This document shows, piece by piece, positions 56,575-64,000 of a stretch of DNA of 64,000 nucleotides. The notes below the pieces were generated by a model. That model saw only the letters and a list, made by a program, of their open reading frames with translations. It ran no database searches and had not been told where the DNA came from. The translations under genes were made by a program, and so were the position numbers. The number at the start of each line of letters is the position of its first letter. Position 1 is the stretch's first letter. Source of the stretch: Pseudomonas guariconensis (GTDB lineage: Bacteria; Pseudomonadota; Gammaproteobacteria; Pseudomonadales; Pseudomonadaceae); assembly GCF_024127895.1 (NCBI RefSeq), contig NZ_JAMYBK010000007.1, positions 1 through 64,000 on the forward strand, in the 5' to 3' direction.

Positions 56575-56603
56575 TTGGACCCGCCAAGTGGTGTAGATAT
56601 AAT
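56575..56603 (+). promoter_or_regulatory. sigma70 promoter of etf-QO
   Basis: TTGGAC (56575-56580), a 17-base spacer and TATAAT (56598-56603). It is about 123 bases upstream of the start codon. Confidence 0.75.
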
Positions 56604-56726
56604 GCGCGGCCAAGAGAAAACGGTGTAGTCCGTCGTTCACGAAGCTACAGCTTGCGTAGCCGTGCGTAGGTATCCGACACCCAATAAGACAAGCAACAGC
56701 GATGAGCCTTGAGTAGGAGAGAACCA

Positions 56727-58391
56727 GTGGAACGCGAATACATGGAATTCGACGTGGTCATCGTCGGCGCCGGCCCGGCGGGCCTGTCCGCCGCCTGCCG
56801 CCTGAAGCAGAAGGCCGCCGAAGCCGGTAGCGAGATCAGCGTCTGCGTGGTCGAGAAAGGCTCCGAGGTCGGCGCCCACATCCTCTCCGGCGCGGTGTTC
56901 GAACCCCGTGCCCTGAACGAGCTGTTCCCCGACTGGAAAGAGCTCGGCGCGCCGCTGAACACCGAGGTCAAGCGCGACGACATCTATGTGCTCAAGGATG
57001 CCGGCAGCTCGACCAAGGTCCCTGACCTGTTCGTGCCCAAGACCATGCACAACCAGGGCAACTACATCATCTCCCTGGGCAACCTGTGCCGCTGGCTGGC
57101 CCAGCAGGCCGAGAACCTGGGCGTGGAGATCTACCCGGGCTTCGCCGCCCAGGAAGCGCTGTTCGACGACAACGGCGTAGTCCGCGGCATCGTCACGGGC
57201 GATCTGGGTGTCGACCGCGAAGGCAACCCCAAGGACGGCCTGTACACCCCCGGCATGGAGCTGCGCGCCAAGTACACCCTGTTCGCCGAAGGCTGCCGTG
57301 GCCACATCGGCAAGCAGCTGATCAAGCGCTTCGACCTCGACAGCGAGTCCGACGTCCAGCACTACGGCATTGGCCTGAAGGAAATCTGGGAAATCGACCC
57401 GGCCAAGCACGAACAAGGCCTGGTGGTGCACACCGCCGGCTGGCCGCTGGATGTGCTGAGCGCCGAGAACACCGGTGGCTCCTTCCTCTATCACCTGGAG
57501 AACAACCAGGTCGTGGTCGGCCTGATCGTCGACCTGTCCTATGCCAACCCCTACCTGTCGCCGTTCGATGAGTTCCAGCGCCTGAAGCACCACCCGGTGA
57601 TCAGCCAGTACCTCGAAGGCGGCAAGCGCATCAGCTACGGCGCCCGCGCCATCTGCAAGGGCGGCCTGAACTCGCTGCCGAAGATGGTGTTCGACGGTGG
57701 CGCACTGATCGGTTGCGACCTCGGCACCCTGAACTTCGCCAAGATCAAGGGCAGCCACACGGCCATGAAGTCCGGCATGCTCGCCGCCGAGGCAGTGGCC
57801 GACGCGCTGGCCGCCGGCCGCGAAGGCGGCGACAAGCTCGAGGGCTATGTCGATGCCTTCAAGGCCAGCTGGCTGTACGAAGAACTGTACGCCAGCCGCA
57901 ACTTCGGCCCGGCCATGCACAAGTTCGGCCCGATCTTCGGCGCAGCCTTCAACTATGTCGACCAGAACTGGTTCGGCGGCAAGCTGCCGTTCACCTTGCA
58001 CGACACCAAGCCGGACTACGCCTGCCTCAAGCTCGCGGCCGACGCGAAGAAGATCGACTACCCCAAACCCGACGGCAAACTCAGCTTCGACAAACTCAGC
58101 TCGGTGTTCCTCTCCAGCACCAACCATGAAGAAGAACAGCCCTGCCACCTGAAGCTCGCCGACCCGAACGTGCCGATCGCCAGCAACCTGCCGCTGTACG
58201 ACGAGCCGGCCCAGCGCTACTGCCCGGCTGGCGTGTACGAAGTGGTCACCCAGGAAGACGGCAGCAAGCGCTTCCAGATCAACGCGCAGAACTGCGTGCA
58301 CTGCAAGACCTGCGACATCAAGGACCCGGCCCAGAACATCACCTGGGTCACCCCTGAAGGCGCGGGCGGGCCGAACTACCCGAACATGTAA
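56727..58391 (+). CDS. electron transfer flavoprotein-ubiquinone oxidoreductase
   Basis: The product is 554 residues from the GTG at 56727, seven bases after AGGAG; the frame upstream to 56709 has no better start. FAD-binding VVIVGAGPAGLSAACRLKQ, a quinone-binding central region (GEGCRGH-like AEGCRGHIGKQL) and the C-terminal cluster ligands in RYCPAG and CVHCKTCDIKDP are present. It passes electrons from EtfAB to the quinone pool, completing the branch started by acyl-CoA dehydrogenases. Confidence 0.96.
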   Translation: MEREYMEFDVVIVGAGPAGLSAACRLKQKAAEAGSEISVCVVEKGSEVGAHILSGAVFEPRALNELFPDWKELGAPLNTEVKRDDIYVLKDAGSSTKVPDLFVPKTMHNQGNYIISLGNLCRWLAQQAENLGVEIYPGFAAQEALFDDNGVVRGIVTGDLGVDREGNPKDGLYTPGMELRAKYTLFAEGCRGHIGKQLIKRFDLDSESDVQHYGIGLKEIWEIDPAKHEQGLVVHTAGWPLDVLSAENTGGSFLYHLENNQVVVGLIVDLSYANPYLSPFDEFQRLKHHPVISQYLEGGKRISYGARAICKGGLNSLPKMVFDGGALIGCDLGTLNFAKIKGSHTAMKSGMLAAEAVADALAAGREGGDKLEGYVDAFKASWLYEELYASRNFGPAMHKFGPIFGAAFNYVDQNWFGGKLPFTLHDTKPDYACLKLAADAKKIDYPKPDGKLSFDKLSSVFLSSTNHEEEQPCHLKLADPNVPIASNLPLYDEPAQRYCPAGVYEVVTQEDGSKRFQINAQNCVHCKTCDIKDPAQNITWVTPEGAGGPNYPNM

Positions 58392-58404
58392 GATCCACTG
58401 CGGG

Positions 58405-58440
58405 CCCCAGGGGCCGCTTTGCAGCCCCAAATGGCGACTG
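58405..58440. repeat. REP-like arm similar to the inner end of the MITE-like element
   Basis: GGGGCCGCTTTGCAGCCCC is followed by AAATGGCGACTGAAG, which matches AAATGGCAACTGAAAG at 29471-29486. It may be an eroded element end; the outer inverted-repeat sequence is not recognisable. Confidence 0.35.
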
Positions 58441-58470
58441 AAGACCACATGAGGCCTTCCCCGCCCCACG

Positions 58471-58505
58471 AAAAAGCCCCCTGGCCACATGGCTCGGGGG
58501 CTTTT
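58471..58505. terminator. intrinsic terminator between etf-QO and the MFS gene
   Basis: AAAAAGCCCCC and GGGGGCTTTTT form a stem around a TGGCCACATGGCTC loop. With A- and T-tracts on both sides it can serve both converging genes. Confidence 0.88.
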
Positions 58506-58548
58506 TCATATCTGGCAGTGCGTACTTCCTCGATCAGGCGCTATCGCC

Positions 58549-59874
58549 TCATTTGTCACCACACATGATCGGCACAGGCTCCGCGGCGAACCCCAAGGGC
58601 TCCCGACGCCCGAAGTACAAGGCCGTGAGCAACCCGACCACGCCCATGGCCAGACAGAAGCCGACACACACCCACGGGCTCCACGGCATCAGCGCGATCA
58701 GCGCCAGCGGCGTGGTGCTGGCCCACAGGGCGTAGGCGATGTTGTAGGTGAAGGAGATACCGGAGACACGAATCTCGGCCGGGAACAACCCGACCATCAC
58801 CGACGGCACCACCCCCACCACACCGCAAGACAACCCGGCCAACGCATAGGCCAGCCAGGTCCAGCCCACCTGCCCCACCAGGCTCGCGTACAGCGCACCG
58901 GTCCCCACGGGCAGCAGCAGGCTGTAGATCACCAGCGCGCGCCAGGCACCGATACGGTCGACCAGCATGCCTGCCAGCACGCAGCCGATGTTGAGAAAGA
59001 CGATCCCCACGCTGCTCAAGGCGAAGGTGTCTGCGGCGGCGATGCCGAAGCGCTGTTGCATCACCGTCGGGGTGATCACCACCAGCACCACCACCGCCGA
59101 GGTCAGCACGCAGGTCAACAGTGCCGCCGGGACCAGGGCCCGGCGATGCTCGCCCAGCACGCTGCGCAGCGGGAAGGCCACCGGCTGCGCCTGGCGCTCG
59201 CGCAAGGCCAGGAACACCGGTGTCTCGCTCAGCCAACGGCGCAGCCAGACACCGATGACGCCAAAAACACCGCCGAGCAGGAAGGGATAACGCCAGGCGT
59301 AGTCGAGGATCTCCTGCCGGCTGTACAGCTGCGCCAGCAAGGTCGCGGTCAGGGCGCCGAGCAGGTAGCCGAACGTCAGCCCGGCCTGCAGGAAGCCCAG
59401 GGCATAGCCTCGCCGCCCGGGCGGGGCATGCTCGGCGACGAAGGTCCAGGCACTGGGCACCTCGCCACCCACCGCCGCGCCCTGCAGGATGCGCAGGGCC
59501 AGCAGGAGCAGCGGCGCGGCATAGCCGATGTCGGCGTAGGTCGGCATCACCCCGATCAGCAGGCACGGCAGGGCCATCATCAGGATGCTCAGGCTGAACA
59601 CCCGCTTGCGCCCCAGGTGATCGGCGAAGTGGGCCATGAGGATGCCCCCCAGGGGCCTGGCCAGGTAGCCGGTGACGAAGATCCCGAAACTTTGCAGCAG
59701 GCGCAGCCATTCGGGCATCTGCGGCGGAAAGAACAGCTGGCTCAGGGTCAGGGCGAAGAACACGAAGATGATGAAATCGTAGATTTCCAGCGCGCCGCCC
59801 AGCGCCGCCAGGCCGAGGGTCCGGTGGTCGCTGCGGCTTAACCGGGCCTGGCGCGGGGTATCGATGGCAGTCAT
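58549..59874 (-). CDS. MFS transporter, metabolite:H+ symporter-like
   Basis: The product is 441 residues from the ATG at 59874. Twelve membrane helices, the RPLGGILMAHFADHLGRKR loop between helices 2 and 3 and ALRILQGAAVGGEVPSAW in helix 4 place it near the MHS (ProP/citrate-type) group. Substrate unknown. The upstream 14 codons of open frame have no ribosome site. Confidence 0.82.
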   Translation of the reverse strand: MTAIDTPRQARLSRSDHRTLGLAALGGALEIYDFIIFVFFALTLSQLFFPPQMPEWLRLLQSFGIFVTGYLARPLGGILMAHFADHLGRKRVFSLSILMMALPCLLIGVMPTYADIGYAAPLLLLALRILQGAAVGGEVPSAWTFVAEHAPPGRRGYALGFLQAGLTFGYLLGALTATLLAQLYSRQEILDYAWRYPFLLGGVFGVIGVWLRRWLSETPVFLALRERQAQPVAFPLRSVLGEHRRALVPAALLTCVLTSAVVVLVVITPTVMQQRFGIAAADTFALSSVGIVFLNIGCVLAGMLVDRIGAWRALVIYSLLLPVGTGALYASLVGQVGWTWLAYALAGLSCGVVGVVPSVMVGLFPAEIRVSGISFTYNIAYALWASTTPLALIALMPWSPWVCVGFCLAMGVVGLLTALYFGRREPLGFAAEPVPIMCGDK

Positions 59875-59944
59875 GGCAGGGGTCCTGCAGATCGGCAAAG
59901 GGCAAGAGGATAGCAAATGCCCGCTGCCTGTGGTCCTGCATGCC

Positions 59945-60433
59945 TCAGCTCGTGCGGCTGAACACGGTCTGGGCGAAGTTCATGCGTGGCCTGGGACGCG
60001 GCGCTCCGGCACAGAGCCCAGGCGGCAGGGGCACCTGCCCCACCACCACCGGCAGGTCGATGATCGCCATGAACGACTCCAGCGCCTCGCTGTCCGGCAC
60101 CCTGGCCAGGCTGACATTCACCGCATGCCGTTCGGCCTGCGGCACCGCGGGTACTTTCAGGTGCTGCGCGTGGTACAACAGGGCATGCTGAATCTGCGGG
60201 CTGACGCGGCAGAAGCGCGCCAGGTCGACGCCGGCATGGCTGGCCAGCTCGATATTGCCGACCAGCAGGTTGAACGGCTGCAACGCGCTCTCGACCAGGC
60301 GTTGCAGGTCGTCGAAGCTGTCCACCGGGGCGATGCGGTAATAGCCCAGCCCATTGAGCATCTTCTCCAGTTGCAGGCGCTGGCAGGGGTGCTCTTCGGC
60401 GATGAGGATGCGCATGGCTTTGTTCGGCATCAT
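59945..60433 (-). CDS. degenerate receiver-domain protein
   Basis: The product is 162 residues if it starts at the ATG at 60433; in-frame ATGs at 60430 and 60415 are alternatives. It opens like a response regulator (MRILIAEEHPCQRLQLEKML), but the usual acidic pair is E-E and the phospho-acceptor position is N60 (LLVGNIELASHAG). There is no output domain; the C-terminus is proline/arginine-rich. It is probably a non-phosphorylated receiver. It lies downstream of the ECF sigma gene on the same strand, 209 bases away. Confidence 0.65.
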   Translation of the reverse strand: MMPNKAMRILIAEEHPCQRLQLEKMLNGLGYYRIAPVDSFDDLQRLVESALQPFNLLVGNIELASHAGVDLARFCRVSPQIQHALLYHAQHLKVPAVPQAERHAVNVSLARVPDSEALESFMAIIDLPVVVGQVPLPPGLCAGAPRPRPRMNFAQTVFSRTS

Positions 60434-60642
60434 CCGGACCTGGGCAGTTGGCTGTTGAGAGACGCTCCCTGACCATACTGCGCCAGTGCAGGCTGCCGGC
60501 AGGACGGTACCTGGCGGGGTCTTCATTGATAGTTGTCGGGAAACCAGGAGAAATCAAGTCGCCAGCACCGGGAATTTCCACGCCCTGGGGTTTTCAGCGA
60601 CGCCCCTGCCTGCCAGGGGCCACCTGGCCATCGACCGGCGTC

Positions 60643-61119
60643 TCAGGACTCCCACTGGCGCATGCGCAGCCGGCAGTGCTTCATGGCATTGACGATGTGC
60701 TTTTCCACCAGGCTGCGCGAGATCCCCAACTGCTCGGCGATCTGCTGGTGCGACAGGCCCTCGAGCTTGCGCAGCAAGAAGCTGTCGCGGCAAGGCCCAC
60801 TGAGTTCGTCCAGGGCCCGCTGCATCAGGTCCAGGCGCTGGTCCAGTTGCAGGCGCTGCGATAGCGCCGGGCCATGCCAGCGCTCATCGCTGTCGAGCAC
60901 TTCCAACGGCTCGGCCTGACGCACCAGGTGGCGCCGATGACGATCGACCACCAGGTTCAACGCGGTGCGATAGAGAAAGGCGCGCGGATGCTCGATCCGC
61001 TGTGCGTCGGTACGTTCCAGTACACGCAGGTAGGCATCATGGGCGACATCCTCCGCCGCCTGGCGATTGCCCAGGCGCGCGGATAAGAAGCTCACCAGTT
61101 CGCGATAGTAATGTTCCAC
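60643..61119 (-). CDS. FecI-like ECF sigma factor
   Basis: The product is 158 residues. Region 2 (EDVAHDAYLRVLER then HPRAFLYRTALNLVVDRHRR) and region 4 (LRKLEGLSHQQIAEQLGISR then LVEKHIVNAMKHCR) are those of iron-starvation ECF factors. The start is a GTG at 61119 with a weak ribosome site. No FecR-type anti-sigma or receptor gene adjoins it. It is divergent from pvdR across a near-consensus Fur box, consistent with iron control of both. Confidence 0.85.
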   Translation of the reverse strand: MEHYYRELVSFLSARLGNRQAAEDVAHDAYLRVLERTDAQRIEHPRAFLYRTALNLVVDRHRRHLVRQAEPLEVLDSDERWHGPALSQRLQLDQRLDLMQRALDELSGPCRDSFLLRKLEGLSHQQIAEQLGISRSLVEKHIVNAMKHCRLRMRQWES

Positions 61120-61197
61120 GACGGCACCTGGGGTCTCCCTGCTGACGCTGAAAAACAGGGGTGCGGGACTTGAGTGATATCAACACGGCATCTTACA

Positions 61198-61214
61198 AAT
61201 TATAATTATTCTCA
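61198..61214. promoter_or_regulatory. Fur box between the ECF sigma gene and pvdR
   Basis: Read on the minus strand, TGAGAATAATTATAA agrees with the 7-1-7 Fur consensus TGATAATNATTATCA at all but two of the 14 specified positions. It is 79 bases upstream of the sigma gene and 122 upstream of pvdR. Confidence 0.7.
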
Positions 61215-61335
61215 GCAACATACAGCCCTCGCCTCCATCCAGCTAAATCCCCGCTCCTTGCCTTCGTTTATCTGGGACCGCCTTGCACGCTACGATCTGG
61301 CAGCGAGCGGCCATCACCTCTGGCTGGAAGTACGC

Positions 61336-62514
61336 ATGAGACGTTTAACCAACACCCGCCGTCGTATCCTGCTCGGTGGCCTAGGCTTGCTTGGCCTGGG
61401 TGCGCTGCTGGCCTGGAAGACCCTGCCCTTCGGCGCGCTGCCGGTCGATACCGTGACCGTCACCCGCGCCGACATCGAGAGCAGCGTCACCGCCCTGGGC
61501 ACCCTGCAGCCGCGCCGCTACGTCGATGTCGGCGCCCAGGCCTCCGGGCAGATCCGCAAGTTGCACGTGGAAGTCGGCGACGAAGTCCGCCAGGGCCAGT
61601 TGCTGGTGGAGATCGATCCCTCCACCCAGCAGGCCAGGCTCGACGCCGGGCGCTACTCGATCGAGAACCTCAAGGCCCAGCTCGCCGAACAGCGCGCCCA
61701 GTTCCAACTGGCCCAGCAGCAATACCGGCGCCAGCGCGACCTGGCCGCCGCCGGCGCCACCCGCGAAGAAGACCTGCAGGCAGCCGACGCCCAGCTCAAG
61801 GTGACCCAGGCCCGCATCGACATGTACCAGGCGCAGATCCGCCAGGCCCAGGCCAGCCTGCGCAGCGACGAGGCGGAGCTGGGCTATACCCGCATCTATG
61901 CCCCCATGACCGGCACCGTGGTCGCCGTGGACGCCCGCGAAGGCCAGACCCTCAACGCCCAGCAGCAGACACCGTTGATCCTGCGCATCGCCAAACTCTC
62001 GCCGATGACCGTCTGGGCCCAGGTGTCCGAGGCCGACATCGGCAAGGTCGAGCCCGGCATGACTGCCTACTTCACCACCCTGGCCGGTGGCAAGCGCCGC
62101 TGGACCAGCACCGTGCGGCAGATCCTGCCGATCCCGCCCAAGCCGCTGGACCAGGCCAGCCAGGGCGGCGGCAGCCCTACCAGCGCCACCGCCGGCACCA
62201 CCGGCGCCCAGGTGGTGCAATACACCGTGCTGCTCGACGTGGACAACCCGGACGGCGCCCTGATGGCCGAGATGACCACCCAGGTGTTCTTCGTCGCCGG
62301 CCAGGCCAGCCAGGTGCTCACCGCGCCGCTGGCGGCCCTGGACGACGCCGGCACCGACGGCCTGCGCCTGGCCCAGGTGCTCACCCGCGACGGCAAGGTC
62401 GAACAGCGCAAGGTGCGCACCGGCCTGAGCGACCGCCTGCGCGTGCAGATCCTCGATGGCCTCGCCGAAGGCGAGCAACTGGTCATCGGCGCCCCGGCCG
62501 CCAGCGGAGGTTGA
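61336..62514 (+). CDS. pvdR: PvdR/MacA-type periplasmic adaptor of a tripartite exporter
   Basis: The product is 392 residues from the ATG at 61336 (GGAAG upstream). It has one N-terminal membrane anchor, a split lipoyl domain (VGAQASGQIRKLHVEVGDEV near 68 and YAPMTGTVVAVDAREGQTLN near 190), a coiled-coil hairpin between them (100-180), and a beta-barrel domain. It bridges the PvdT pump and an outer-membrane channel. In P. putida the PvdRT-OpmQ system secretes or recycles pyoverdine; the symbol rests on this context. Confidence 0.85.
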   Translation: MRRLTNTRRRILLGGLGLLGLGALLAWKTLPFGALPVDTVTVTRADIESSVTALGTLQPRRYVDVGAQASGQIRKLHVEVGDEVRQGQLLVEIDPSTQQARLDAGRYSIENLKAQLAEQRAQFQLAQQQYRRQRDLAAAGATREEDLQAADAQLKVTQARIDMYQAQIRQAQASLRSDEAELGYTRIYAPMTGTVVAVDAREGQTLNAQQQTPLILRIAKLSPMTVWAQVSEADIGKVEPGMTAYFTTLAGGKRRWTSTVRQILPIPPKPLDQASQGGGSPTSATAGTTGAQVVQYTVLLDVDNPDGALMAEMTTQVFFVAGQASQVLTAPLAALDDAGTDGLRLAQVLTRDGKVEQRKVRTGLSDRLRVQILDGLAEGEQLVIGAPAASGG

Positions 62515-64000
62515 ATGACAGCGCCCCTGATCGAACTCAGCGACATCCGCAAGCACTACGGCGGCATCGACTCGCCGAAGGTGGAAGTCCTGCGCGGCAT
62601 CAGCCTGAGCATCCACCCCGGTGAATTCGTCGCCATCGTCGGCGCCTCCGGCTCGGGCAAGTCGACCCTGATGAACATCCTCGGCTGCCTCGACCGCCCC
62701 ACCAGCGGCAACTACCGCTTCGCCGGCAAGGATGTCGCCGAACTGGACAGCGACGAACTGGCCTGGCTACGCCGCGAGGCCTTTGGCTTCGTGTTCCAAG
62801 GCTATCACCTGATCCCCTCCGGCTCGGCCCAGGAGAACGTCGAGATGCCGGCCATCTATGCCGGCACCCCGGCCGCCGAGCGCCACGCCCGCGCAGCTGC
62901 CCTGCTCGATCGCCTGGGCCTGGCCAGCCGCACCGGCAATCGTCCGCACCAGTTGTCTGGCGGCCAGCAGCAGCGGGTGTCGATCGCCAGGGCCCTGATG
63001 AACGGCGGCCACATCATCCTCGCCGACGAACCCACCGGCGCCCTGGACAGCCACAGCGGCGCCGAAGTCATGGCCCTGCTCGACGAGCTGGCCAGCCAGG
63101 GCCATGTGATCATCCTCATCACCCACGATCGCGAAGTGGCGGCCCGGGCGCGACGGGTGATCGAGATCCGCGACGGCCTGATGATCAGCGACTCGGCGGC
63201 CGACCAGCCTGCCGGCCAAGCGCACCCCGGCCTGCAGGCCGACGACCTGCGCCAGCGCCTGGACCGCGGCGCCACCCTGCGCGGGGCCTGGAAGGGCGAA
63301 TTGCTCGAGGCCCTGCAGGCGGCCTGGCGGGTCATGTGGATCAACCGCTTCCGCACCGCGCTGACCCTGCTCGGTATCGTCATCGGCGTCGCCTCGGTGG
63401 TGGTGATGCTGGCCGTCGGCGAAGGCAGCAAGCGCCAGGTCATGGCGCAGATGGCCGCGTTCGGCTCGAACATTCTCTACCTCAATGGCCACCACGCCAC
63501 CCTGCGCGAACCGGCCGGCATCGTCACCCTGGACGATGTCGCCGCGATCGCCCAGTTGCCCCAGGTCAAGCGCATCATGCCAGTGATCGGCGATCAACTG
63601 ACCGTGCGCCACGGCAACAACAACCAGCAGTTCTATGTCGGCGGCAACAACACCCAGTTCTCCGAGATCCTCAACTGGCCGGTGGTCGAAGGCAGCTTCT
63701 TCAGCGAAGCCGACGAGCAGGCCGGCGCTGCCGTCGCGGTGATCGGCCAGAAGGTCCGGGACAAACTCATGGAGCCCGGCAGCGACCCGCTAGGGCAGTA
63801 CCTGCTGATCGGCAACGTACCCTTCCAGGTGGTCGGCCTGCTCGCCGGCAAGGGGGCCAGCTCCGGCGACCAGGACAGCGACGAGCGCATCGTGGTGCCC
63901 TACTCCGCCGCTTCCGTGCGCCTGTTCGGCAAGCACGACCCGGAATATGTGATCATCGCCGCCGCCGACTCGAGCCGGGTGAGCGAGACCGAACGGGCCA
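62515..64000 (+). CDS. pvdT: PvdT/MacB-type ABC exporter (3' end outside the window)
   Basis: The ATG follows the pvdR stop directly, with GGAGG inside the end of pvdR. The frame stays open to the window edge, about 495 codons. The N-terminal ABC domain has Walker [10 protein letters not shown] near 43, the signature LSGGQQQR near 147 and Walker [12 protein letters not shown] near 167. A first membrane helix follows near 290 ([20 protein letters not shown]), then the periplasmic domain characteristic of MacB. An outer-membrane partner is expected just beyond the window. Confidence 0.9.
   Translation, partial: MTAPLIELSDIRKHYGGIDSPKVEVLRGISLSIHPGEFVAIVGASGSGKSTLMNILGCLDRPTSGNYRFAGKDVAELDSDELAWLRREAFGFVFQGYHLIPSGSAQENVEMPAIYAGTPAAERHARAAALLDRLGLASRTGNRPHQLSGGQQQRVSIARALMNGGHIILADEPTGALDSHSGAEVMALLDELASQGHVIILITHDREVAARARRVIEIRDGLMISDSAADQPAGQAHPGLQADDLRQRLDRGATLRGAWKGELLEALQAAWRVMWINRFRTALTLLGIVIGVASVVVMLAVGEGSKRQVMAQMAAFGSNILYLNGHHATLREPAGIVTLDDVAAIAQLPQVKRIMPVIGDQLTVRHGNNNQQFYVGGNNTQFSEILNWPVVEGSFFSEADEQAGAAVAVIGQKVRDKLMEPGSDPLGQYLLIGNVPFQVVGLLAGKGASSGDQDSDERIVVPYSAASVRLFGKHDPEYVIIAAADSSRVSETERA

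Larger units (their letters stand above)
56137..56726. other. etfB / etf-QO divergent control region
   Basis: No credible gene in 590 bases. It holds an inverted repeat near etfB (56188-56224) and a PsrA-type box plus sigma70 promoter for etf-QO (56559-56603). The middle (56230-56550) shows nothing I can name. Confidence 0.55.

Overview
The window reads as chromosome of a Pseudomonas of the P. putida group. The basis is high-GC coding sequence, Pseudomonas-type REP palindromes, and gene order: kdpFABC-kdpDE, gpsA, fabAB, htpG, brnQ, sdhCDAB-sucAB-lpdG-sucCD divergent from gltA, etfBA divergent from the ETF dehydrogenase gene, then a FecI-like sigma factor and a PvdRT-type exporter. The species assignment rests on remembered synteny, not on a search.

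Layout. 1-5306 is an accessory island: the 3' end of a PD-(D/E)xK-like toxin gene followed by four tandem putative immunity genes separated by three decayed or N-terminally truncated copies of the toxin tail. 5619-13467 (minus) is the high-affinity potassium uptake operon kdpFABC with its sensor and regulator kdpDE; the 29-residue kdpF is present. 13669-19302 (minus) holds an AI-2E/PerM-type membrane protein, a DUF4892 protein, two alpha/beta hydrolases, sixA, a DUF4389 protein and gpsA. 19483-24448 (plus) is a tight three-gene unit: TonB-dependent receptor, periplasmic binding-like protein, hybrid histidine kinase. 24656-26403 is fabAB. 26525-35340 holds an amidohydrolase, a pirin, a dienelactone hydrolase-like protein, htpG, two small thioesterases, an alanine-rich lipoprotein, a DUF599 protein and brnQ. 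35730-47057 (minus) is sdhCDAB-sucAB-lpdG-sucCD, with gltA (plus) divergent from it: together a large part of the TCA cycle. 49088-54352 holds a START-domain protein, a YkgJ protein, a secreted hypothetical, a MocR/GntR regulator, and a lipoprotein pair followed by a binding protein. 54457-58391 is etfBA divergent from etf-QO. 58549-64000 holds an MFS transporter, a degenerate receiver protein, an ECF sigma factor, and pvdR-pvdT, cut by the window end.

Two signals stand out. First, the toxin/immunity array is a mosaic. A constant block (last two thirds of the immunity gene plus the catalytic core of the next toxin copy) is nearly identical in every unit. The stretch between blocks (toxin tail plus first third of the immunity gene) is divergent and AT-richer. 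This is the arrangement expected if tail/immunity-head pairs are exchanged by homologous recombination. Second, a ~196-bp element with inverted ends and two internal REP units occurs twice in inverted orientation (29309-29505 and 48747-48941). Each copy is flanked by 10-bp direct repeats (one perfect, one 9/10) and sits exactly in the loop of what would be an intrinsic terminator, after htpG and after gltA. It looks like a MITE that targets terminator hairpins.

Regulatory sites read by eye include PsrA-type boxes at etf-QO and upstream of the YkgJ gene, a near-consensus Fur box between the ECF sigma gene and pvdR, a good sigma70 promoter for gltA, and several terminators and long hairpins inside the suc operon.
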